The notes below the pieces were generated by a model that worked only from the letters and a program-made list of their open reading frames with translations, did not search any database and was not told the origin of the DNA. From a virus, in the IMG/VR virus record IMGVR_UViG_3300027734_002740, positions 1 through 24,087 of that record: a stretch of 24,087 nucleotides of DNA. One strand, written 5' to 3'. The position numbers were made by a program, and so were the translations under genes. The first letter of the stretch is position 1. Each line of letters starts with the position of its first letter. Below are positions 19,351 through 24,087 of this stretch, one piece after another.

Positions 19351-20005
19351 AATAATCCTTTAGTTGTGATATTTCTTTGTCATCTAAAATAACAGACATA
19401 TCGTACATTGCAGTATTCTTACTAATAATACCATACTTTTCTTTTAAATAATATGCCCCAGTATTTTTAATTTTAAAATCAACAAAATCTGAAAAAGCAT
19501 AATAGGCAGAATCTTCTAAGTAGTTTGCAGTAAAGGTTTGTTCTTTTATGTAAAAGGGAGCGTATTCATCTTCTACTCCATTTATTTTAAAACTAACATT
19601 TTTATTTATAAACCAAGGAATATAAAATTTATATGTTGGGTCAAAACATTCTTTGTTTTCTAAATTATTTAAAGATGGATAAAACTGTCTTTGATGGCAT
19701 TTGTCTAAAGCATAAAGCGTACCATCATCAAATTCTTCAACCCAAATCTCTGCATGAGTTTTTTGTCTAAAAGTAACTATATTATTAGTTATATTTGTAA
19801 TTTTAGGTTTTGGATAAAAATTAATAACATAATTATTTACTGGCTTTAGAATACTTTTAATTTTTAAATTTTCTTTTGAGTCATATCTAGACCATTTATT
19901 TGGAAGTCTTGAATGCATTGATATTTCTGGTAAAGATAAATTTGCAGAATTTAGCCACCATTCAGACCCTGAAATATTATATTTTTTATTTATTATATTT
20001 CGCAT
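19337..20005 (-). CDS. 222-aa hypothetical protein, first gene of the modification cassette
   Basis: Asn/Lys/Tyr-rich protein (MRNIINKKYNISGSEWWLNS...) with many short beta-type strands. YKFYIPWFINKNVSFKING and YAPFYIKEQTF resemble segments of the DUF6065-like neighbour, so the two may be distant relatives. AGGA lies 5 nt before the ATG, and a TGTATAAT box is about 30 nt upstream. No catalytic residues stand out and no family is recognised. Confidence 0.55.
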   Translation of the reverse strand: MRNIINKKYNISGSEWWLNSANLSLPEISMHSRLPNKWSRYDSKENLKIKSILKPVNNYVINFYPKPKITNITNNIVTFRQKTHAEIWVEEFDDGTLYALDKCHQRQFYPSLNNLENKECFDPTYKFYIPWFINKNVSFKINGVEDEYAPFYIKEQTFTANYLEDSAYYAFSDFVDFKIKNTGAYYLKEKYGIISKNTAMYDMSVILDDKEISQLKDYYGQK

Positions 20006-20036
20006 AAATTCCTAACTTAATTGTTTTGATATAACA

Positions 20037-20042
20037 ATTATA
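20037..20042 (-). promoter_or_regulatory. -10 box for the modification cassette
   Basis: TATAAT within GTGTATAAT on the minus strand, just after tRNA-Asn and about 31 nt before the first cassette gene. It has the same GTGTATAAT as the sulfotransferase promoter. No -35 match; the cassette could also be read through from the tRNA. Confidence 0.4.
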
Positions 20043-20052
20043 CACTAAGTCG

Positions 20053-20125
20053 CTGCCCCACCTGGCCTCGATCCAGGGACATCCGAATTAACAGTTCGGC
20101 ACTCTACCAACTGAGTTATAGGGCA
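20053..20125 (-). tRNA. tRNA-Asn(GTT)
   Basis: Acceptor TGCCCTA/TGGGGCA, D-arm with CTCAGTTGGTAGAG, anticodon loop CTGTTAA (GTT; complement of 20090-20092) and T-arm CCTGGATCGAGGCCAGG. CCA is not encoded. It reads AAC/AAT, very common codons in the AT-rich modification genes that follow. Confidence 0.93.
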
Positions 20126-20160
20126 AAACAGGCAGTTTATGTCATACCCAGGACTATACT

Positions 20161-21069
20161 TTAGTTACTAGTGTATGTTACAGTGCCAATTAAAATCTTT
20201 GGAAGAGAGGCTAGATACTCTCCAAAAGTTTTAAAGGTGTTACGGTTTACATATGAGGCTGCCGAAACCACAGTTGCTACAGAAGTACCAGCAGTATCAT
20301 ATAGTGCCGACTGGCCATATTTTGCAACACTTACTTTTCCAGAAGCAACCATATCAAGTCCAGGACCTGTGTTTGTTGCTTTTTCTAAACCTACTTTTCC
20401 ATCACTCACCCCTGTTGCACCAACACCAATTGCTCCAGCAACACATGATGGGAACCCCACTACATCTTTACGTTTATCATTTCCTGTTGCAACAAAGACT
20501 GGTACATTGTTAGAGGTCAAAGATGCAATGGCATTAATCGTGACAGTGTCATTTAAACATCTATCAAGGACCAGTGGGTTTACTGAAGACTGGCTAACTG
20601 ATACAGCATCAATGCTATATTTTGTTGCATTCTTTGATACCCAATCAAGGGCTAACTCAATTGTACGGTTAGAAAATGCGTTAATACCACCAGTCTTATC
20701 TAGATTAGAAATTCTTACAAACACAATCTTAAGATTAGGATTAACTGTTAGTGCAGCCTTAACCATTGTATCTCCATGGTAAACTGCAGGTATGACTCCA
20801 TTTCCAGGCATTACTGGCCAAACCGTATTTCCTGCTGCTCCTTTACCTTCCATAGAGATCTTACCGTTTGGACATAAAACAGAGCCACCAACATTTAAAG
20901 CAAATTCATCATTTGCTGTAAAGCATGCTTCTTGAATGATTGATGGAAAATTATTTGAGTTAATTGCAGAGTCAATAATTGCTAATACTCTTTGATCTTC
21001 TGCTTGTGCTGGTTGTACTATAGTAATCAATAGTACTGCTGATAGTAGTGCTAGTAGTGCTTTCTTCAT
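20161..21069 (-). CDS. Secreted subtilisin-like (S8) serine protease
   Basis: 302 residues. Signal peptide at 1-23 (KK start, hydrophobic ALLALLSAVLLITIV, AQA cleavage site). The catalytic triad of the S8 family is present: Asp33 in AIIDSA, His98 in YHGDTM, and Ser263 in AGTSVAT; the oxyanion Asn is in VATGND. There is little prodomain between the signal and the Asp motif, which is unusual for subtilases. It would act outside the cytoplasm, on host surface proteins, superinfection receptors or virion proteins. It follows the 67-aa gene by 15 nt. Secreted S8 proteases are uncommon in phages; a host-derived moron is possible. Confidence 0.82.
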   Translation of the reverse strand: MKKALLALLSAVLLITIVQPAQAEDQRVLAIIDSAINSNNFPSIIQEACFTANDEFALNVGGSVLCPNGKISMEGKGAAGNTVWPVMPGNGVIPAVYHGDTMVKAALTVNPNLKIVFVRISNLDKTGGINAFSNRTIELALDWVSKNATKYSIDAVSVSQSSVNPLVLDRCLNDTVTINAIASLTSNNVPVFVATGNDKRKDVVGFPSCVAGAIGVGATGVSDGKVGLEKATNTGPGLDMVASGKVSVAKYGQSALYDTAGTSVATVVSAASYVNRNTFKTFGEYLASLPKILIGTVTYTSN

Positions 21070-21084
21070 GTTATTCCGTTTCTA

Positions 21085-21288
21085 TTAAGAAATCATCAGT
21101 CTTAAGACATGACAACATGGGTCTCCGCCTTGGTCCCATTCTTCAACTTCTTCTTCATCCATATATTCGTACCCGCCATCATGGGTATTGCAATAAGGAG
21201 GTGTTACCCATCCTCTTTCAATACCGTTTTCAAGCCAGATACCAAATTCTTGTTCTTCAGGTGATAGATCTTCGTGCAAGTGGTTCAT
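21085..21288 (-). CDS. 67-aa acidic actinophage-type protein
   Basis: MNHLHEDLSPEEQEFGIWLE, then GWVTPPYCNTHDGGYEYMDE and a Glu-rich helix ending DPCCHVLRLM. The TPPYCNTHDG...EE.EEW..GGDPC.HVLRL pattern is one I recognise from many small actinobacterial and actinophage proteins, probably binding a metal through its Cys/His. Function unknown. A TTGACA-17-TATACT promoter ends 6 nt before the ATG, so the mRNA is probably leaderless even though an AGGAG occurs upstream of the predicted start. Confidence 0.72.
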   Translation of the reverse strand: MNHLHEDLSPEEQEFGIWLENGIERGWVTPPYCNTHDGGYEYMDEEEVEEWDQGGDPCCHVLRLMIS

Positions 21289-21294
21289 ATTAAA

Positions 21295-21323
21295 AGTATA
21301 CTCCTAAAGACTGACAATGTCAA
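21295..21323 (-). promoter_or_regulatory. Promoter giving a leaderless start for the 67-aa gene
   Basis: On the minus strand TTGACA (21318-21323), 17-bp spacer, TATACT (21295-21300), then six bases and the ATG at 21288. The promoter lies at the 3' end of the Ntn-hydrolase gene. With 358-386 this is the clearest case of a full consensus promoter ending at a start codon. Confidence 0.78.
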
Positions 21324-21828
21324 CTGGACCCATGCAAGATGGGTTAAATTTAATTGCTGCATTTACTGCTTGCATAACTCTATTTCTTGCATTTTTTTGC
21401 TTGTCTGTTGCATATAAAACCCCATAAGCATACTCTGCTCCAGACCCCATAGCAAGGTATGGAAGTGTGTACTTAGATAAAGACATATCAGCAGAACTAT
21501 GTTCATAGATGTTTCCACGAATTGCAATAATTAAACCAAGGTCGCCATCTTTGGATGTGTCAACCCAAAACTCATTATAGAATTCTTTTAGTTCTTTAAT
21601 AAACTTTGTTTGCATGTGCTTGTCAGTATCTTTTAGTATTGGGGCAGATGGTTTAAAGTTGTAGCGGATTCTTTCTCCGTCCATAGATCCTGCATATCCA
21701 ATAAGATAGGGACCTATCTTCCAAACTTTTGGTGCATCAAGTGCTAGGATTGTTCCATCATCTGAGGCCCCTCGATCACCTGCCATATAAATCTTGTCTT
21801 CATGTTTTACAACGGCAATACAGGTCAC
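21304..21828 (-). CDS. Proteasome beta/HslV-like Ntn hydrolase
   Basis: 174 residues, GTG start (21828) with AAAGGG upstream. After removal of the initiator Met, Thr is residue 1; Asp17 (AGDRG) and Lys33 (APKVWKIG) complete the exact Thr1/Asp17/Lys33 catalytic set of proteasome beta subunits and HslV. YLAMGSGAEYAYGVL gives the conserved GSG oxyanion region (GSG at 127-129 in the mature numbering) and the C-terminal GPVDIV carries the conserved Asp. The length matches HslV. It would form self-compartmentalised rings degrading peptides or proteins; no ATPase partner is visible nearby. Promoter and palindrome precede it. Confidence 0.78.
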   Translation of the reverse strand: MTCIAVVKHEDKIYMAGDRGASDDGTILALDAPKVWKIGPYLIGYAGSMDGERIRYNFKPSAPILKDTDKHMQTKFIKELKEFYNEFWVDTSKDGDLGLIIAIRGNIYEHSSADMSLSKYTLPYLAMGSGAEYAYGVLYATDKQKNARNRVMQAVNAAIKFNPSCMGPVDIVSL

Positions 21829-21836
21829 AGTTAAAG

Positions 21837-21885
21837 GCCCTTTCCAGAGAGGTTATATTATAAGTATATCACCTCTAGAAAGGGC
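21837..21885. repeat. Imperfect inverted repeat across the Ntn-hydrolase promoter
   Basis: GCCCTTTCCAGAGAGGT (21837-21853) and ACCTCTAGAAAGGGC (21871-21885) are complementary except for a C/T difference and a two-base insertion, around a 17-bp AT-only-like centre. One arm fills the promoter spacer and the other lies in the 5' leader and contains the AAAGGG ribosome binding site. It could be an operator or a leader structure controlling translation. Confidence 0.6.
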
Positions 21886-21891
21886 TGTCAA
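21863..21891 (-). promoter_or_regulatory. Promoter of the Ntn-hydrolase gene
   Basis: On the minus strand TTGACA (21886-21891), 17-bp spacer, TATACT (21863-21868; TGA precedes it as an extended -10). Predicted start near 21856, giving a 28-nt leader. Confidence 0.78.
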
Positions 21892-21907
21892 ACAAGGTCA
21901 ATAATGA

Positions 21908-22192
21908 CTAATTAGCCTTTTTGTCTACAGACTTAAAGGCATCATTTATCTCTGTTAATGATAGCCTTCCATCGTCCAAAAAAGCCCTTGCTAGTCTTTC
22001 GATAACTGTTGCTACGCCTAAGAGTCCTGCAAGCATTACTGCCTGTACAGTTTCAATTCCTACTACGGCTCCTGCTCCCAAGACTGATAGTCCTGATGCT
22101 GCAAATACCGCCAAAATTCTCATAAGTATATTTGTTAATGCTTTCTGTGGGTGATCATTTTTTGGGGGTTCTACTATTTTTTTAGTTGCCAT
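21908..22192 (-). CDS. Holin-like membrane protein with an EF-hand-like loop
   Basis: 94 residues. A hydrophilic N-terminus (MATKKIVEPPKND) is followed by two hydrophobic segments (about residues 24-41 and 45-62, ILAVFAASGLSVLGAGAVVG and VQAVMLAGLLGVATVIERLA), then DDGRLSLTEINDAFKS, which reads as a canonical EF-hand loop. Small size and two spans after the tail gene make it a strong holin candidate for the region. It is TAATG coupled to the 57-aa membrane protein. The calcium-loop reading is inference. Confidence 0.62.
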   Translation of the reverse strand: MATKKIVEPPKNDHPQKALTNILMRILAVFAASGLSVLGAGAVVGIETVQAVMLAGLLGVATVIERLARAFLDDGRLSLTEINDAFKSVDKKAN

Positions 22193-22365
22193 TATTCATC
22201 ATCTCTATTTCTAATCGGATATGTGATTGCCCATGCAATTAATGTACATATAATTGCATACCCCACTATCGTCTTTGCTGAACCATCAAGGACTACCCAG
22301 GCAATAAACATACCTAGAAGTGTCCAAAGTTGATCTATCATATCTTGCATTATTTTCTTTATCAT
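22192..22365 (-). CDS. 57-aa two-span membrane protein
   Basis: MIKKIMQDMIDQLWTLLGMF, with two hydrophobic segments (about residues 14-27 and 33-50) separated by DGSAKT and ending in a charged NRDDE. The ATG overlaps the tail-protein stop (ATGA) and the TAA overlaps the next ATG (TAATG). The pair of adjacent small membrane proteins suggests a holin/antiholin arrangement. No family is recognised. Confidence 0.62.
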   Translation of the reverse strand: MIKKIMQDMIDQLWTLLGMFIAWVVLDGSAKTIVGYAIICTLIAWAITYPIRNRDDE

Positions 22366-24087
22366 GGTCTTCTTCTCCTTATTCCCTTGGAATCGCCAGA
22401 GGCTCCTCCGCCACCTGATCCACCAGAATTACCTCCGCCTGAGCGAGATCCCCCTGTTGATCCTCCGATGGAGTTTGCTGCTGCACCTACTGCATTTAAT
22501 GCAGCACCTGAAGCAATAACTGTTGCAACAACCATCTTGGTTGCTTCTTCTCTTTCACCTGGAGTCATATCTGCTCCAATACTTCCAAGTGCTGCTAATG
22601 CTGCTCCTGGATCATTAAATAATTCTGCTGCAAATGCTGCTGGATCTGATATCAATTCTACTTGTACAGCAACTTCTGCTGTAATAACAACTGCTTCACC
22701 ATTTTCAGATGTACGAACATCTACTGGTGTATCTGGTGGTAAGTCTGCTAATTTAATTCCAGCCTCGGCTACCTGTTCTTTAGTTAGGTTTTCACCTTCT
22801 GGAACTGATTGAATTAGTGCATCAGCAACAATTTCTTTTTCTGCCTGAGATAATTTGCCGTCTGAACTTGCCAATGCAACAATTGCTGCAACATCTTCTT
22901 TTGACACTTCACCATCTGATGCAAGTGCATCTAATACAGACTGTTGATCTGCTACTGAAACTTTGCCATCTGATGCTAATGCATTAATTAATTGATTAGT
23001 TTCTTTTGCATCAATTTCTCCATCTGCTGCCATAACATCTGCAATATCTGCCACTTCTGTTGAATCTAGTTTGCCATCTGCTAAGGCATCATCAACAGTA
23101 TTGTTTACCGCTTCTTCTGTACCTTGATCTAATGCTGCTTGTTCTGCTTCTACTGCTGCTTGCTCAGCATCTGCTTGTGCCTGTGCATCTGCTTCTGCTT
23201 GTGCCTCTGCCTCTGCCTGAGCAGCCTCTGCATCTGCTTGGGCTTGTGCATCCTGTTGGGCTTGTGCTTCAGCAGCCTCTTGTGCTGCTTGAGCGTCTGC
23301 TTGTGCCTGTGCATCTAACGCTGCTTGTTCTTCTGCTGCAGCCTGTGCATTAGAAGCATCTATTGCTGCTTGAGCGTCTGCTTGTGCTTGAGCCTCTGCT
23401 GCAGCCTGGGCTGCTTGGGCTTCTGCTGCTGCCTGTGATGCAGCCTCCGCTGCTGCTTGTGCTGCGATGGCAGCCTCCTTTGCTGCTTCTGCTGCTGCTG
23501 CGTTTGCAGCATCTTGCACTGATGTATCTGGTGCAGGTTCAGGTGCAGGAGCGGGTGGTGGAGGTGGTGTTGGAATTGCACTAATTACTGTTTGTGCCTC
23601 TGAAATTATTGCAGGTGCAGTAGTTACTTTTTCTACTGCTGTAGAAACAATTGCAAGATCTGCTACTTTTGCAGTTAATGTTGTGTTTGCTGTTGCTAAT
23701 GCAGTCACAGTATTTTGTGAAACTGTTGCAATAGGAGCAATTACTGTATTTGTATTTGCTGTATTTGTTGCAACAACTGTTGTAATTGCTGAGTTTAATG
23801 TAGCAATTTGTGCATTAGCCGTATCAATTGCTGTTTGAATTGCTGCTGTTGAAGGATCTGGCGTAGGTGTAAATGGTGCACCTTGACTAATAGTTCCATT
23901 AAATCCAGATCCAGAATTTGTATCAGTAATAGGAGTAATTGTTCCATTAGTGCTTGATCTAGTATTAAAACGAGCACCATTTGGAATAGGACCAGTAACA
24001 CTGACATCTGCTACCCAGGCACCATCTGCTGGGTTTACATCAGCATTAAATCTAATTTGTGTCATTTGAGTATCGGCAGTTACTTGT
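22362..24087 (-). CDS. Tail-type structural protein with coiled coil and DG repeats (partial)
   Basis: At least 575 residues; the frame is open to the right edge (QVTADTQ before the first Met, no ribosome binding site), so the N-terminus is missing. In order from that Met: a beta-rich region (about 1-70), a Thr/Ala helical region, a Pro-rich hinge (about 165-182), about 130 residues of Ala/Gln/Glu heptad-like repeats (long coiled coil), five 18-residue DGxxxxxE/D repeats (22836-23078), a mixed alpha/beta domain, and a Gly/Ser-rich end with a basic IRRRRP tail. The architecture fits a tail fibre, tape-like or baseplate protein. The exact role is unknown. Confidence 0.6.
   Translation of the reverse strand, partial: QVTADTQMTQIRFNADVNPADGAWVADVSVTGPIPNGARFNTRSSTNGTITPITDTNSGSGFNGTISQGAPFTPTPDPSTAAIQTAIDTANAQIATLNSAITTVVATNTANTNTVIAPIATVSQNTVTALATANTTLTAKVADLAIVSTAVEKVTTAPAIISEAQTVISAIPTPPPPPAPAPEPAPDTSVQDAANAAAAEAAKEAAIAAQAAAEAASQAAAEAQAAQAAAEAQAQADAQAAIDASNAQAAAEEQAALDAQAQADAQAAQEAAEAQAQQDAQAQADAEAAQAEAEAQAEADAQAQADAEQAAVEAEQAALDQGTEEAVNNTVDDALADGKLDSTEVADIADVMAADGEIDAKETNQLINALASDGKVSVADQQSVLDALASDGEVSKEDVAAIVALASSDGKLSQAEKEIVADALIQSVPEGENLTKEQVAEAGIKLADLPPDTPVDVRTSENGEAVVITAEVAVQVELISDPAAFAAELFNDPGAALAALGSIGADMTPGEREEATKMVVATVIASGAALNAVGAAANSIGGSTGGSRSGGGNSGGSGGGGASGDSKGIRRRRP
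22836..23078 (-). repeat. Five 54-bp (18-residue) DG-x-(I/L/V)-x-x-x-(E/D) repeats
   Basis: Consecutive units begin DGKLDSTE, DGEIDAKE, DGKVSVAD, DGEVSKED and DGKLSQAE, exactly 18 residues apart, each followed by a hydrophobic helix. The DG-x-hydrophobic-x-x-x-E pattern resembles EF-hand or dockerin-type calcium loops or TerB-like helices. Repeats at DNA level are degenerate, so the array is old rather than newly expanded. Confidence 0.7.

Noticed and set aside
20171-20782. 203-codon plus-strand frame
   Set aside because: Antisense shadow of the S8 protease, whose catalytic motifs and signal peptide are clear on the minus strand.
13583-22365. Classical endolysin-holin cassette
   Set aside because: The best holin candidates (21908-22365 and 5037-5318) are far from the endolysin, so I list candidates without claiming a cassette.
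22836-23520. Repetitive DNA considered as a CRISPR array
   Set aside because: No identical direct repeats with unique spacers; the periodicity is codon-level and in frame with one protein.
23060-23838. Several Leu/Ala-rich plus-strand and alternative minus-strand frames
   Set aside because: By-products of the repetitive GCx/CAx codons of the Ala/Gln-rich coiled coil in the tail-type gene.
1-24087. Integrase, attachment sites or insertion sequences
   Set aside because: No transposase, recombinase or paired direct repeats flanking tRNAs could be seen in the window.

Overview
The window looks like part of the late/accessory region of a tailed phage that infects a low-GC actinobacterium, possibly a freshwater or marine actinophage; a prophage is not excluded. 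Phage evidence is a tail-type protein with long Ala/Gln coiled coil, a CHAP endolysin, two holin-like membrane proteins, five tRNAs, and very dense gene packing with ATGA/TAATG overlaps. Actinobacterial evidence is a WhiB-family protein, a DUF7455-type zinc protein, a small protein with a TPPYC-NTHDGG core, and several genes whose -10 box lies 6-7 nt before the ATG, as in leaderless actinobacterial mRNAs. No integrase, terminase, portal or polymerase is visible. DNA is AT-rich throughout. Family names are assigned from recognised motifs, not from searches.

Layout. At 1-1803 the plus strand carries the end of a polynucleotide-kinase-type phosphatase, three tiny genes, tRNAs Met(CAT), Gly(TCC) and Glu(TTC), a sulfotransferase-like gene and tRNA-Arg(TCT). 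Minus-strand genes at 1806-3523 are a 42-aa protein, a Cys-rich probable structural protein, Dps and an HNH protein. A plus-strand methyltransferase (3687-4376) is flanked by two structured, GC-richer spacers. Hsp20 (4510-4926) has its own promoter. An operon transcribed from about 8490 leftwards holds two small genes, WhiB, three prolyl-4-hydroxylase-like 2OG-Fe(II) oxygenases, membrane proteins, XapX and a Lys-tailed holin candidate, and ends at a hairpin terminator (4994-5023).

A second operon (12402 to 8529) carries a DUF7455 protein, an Asp/Asn-hydroxylase-like protein, an APS-kinase/nucleotidyltransferase fusion, DUF2061, a staphylococcal-type nuclease, another 2OG oxygenase and small proteins. 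A lysis operon (14131 to 12479) starts with the endolysin. A modification cassette (20005 to 14172) runs without gaps: two uncharacterised proteins, a 2OG oxygenase, a GlcNAc-transferase-like (GT60-type) glycosyltransferase overlapping a prolyl-4-hydroxylase-like oxygenase, two tiny basic ORFs, an SGNH hydrolase and a carbamoyltransferase. Upstream are tRNA-Asn(GTT), a secreted subtilisin-like protease, a proteasome-like Ntn hydrolase, two membrane proteins and the tail-type protein that runs off the right edge.

How the genes may work together: seven 2OG oxygenases, a GT60-type transferase, a carbamoyltransferase, an SGNH hydrolase, a methyltransferase and a sulfotransferase with a possible PAPS-making enzyme suggest a phage-encoded toolkit for decorating proteins or glycans. 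The most specific hypothesis is prolyl hydroxylation followed by GlcNAc addition, as in the eukaryotic Skp1 pathway, because the two matching enzyme types are translationally coupled here.
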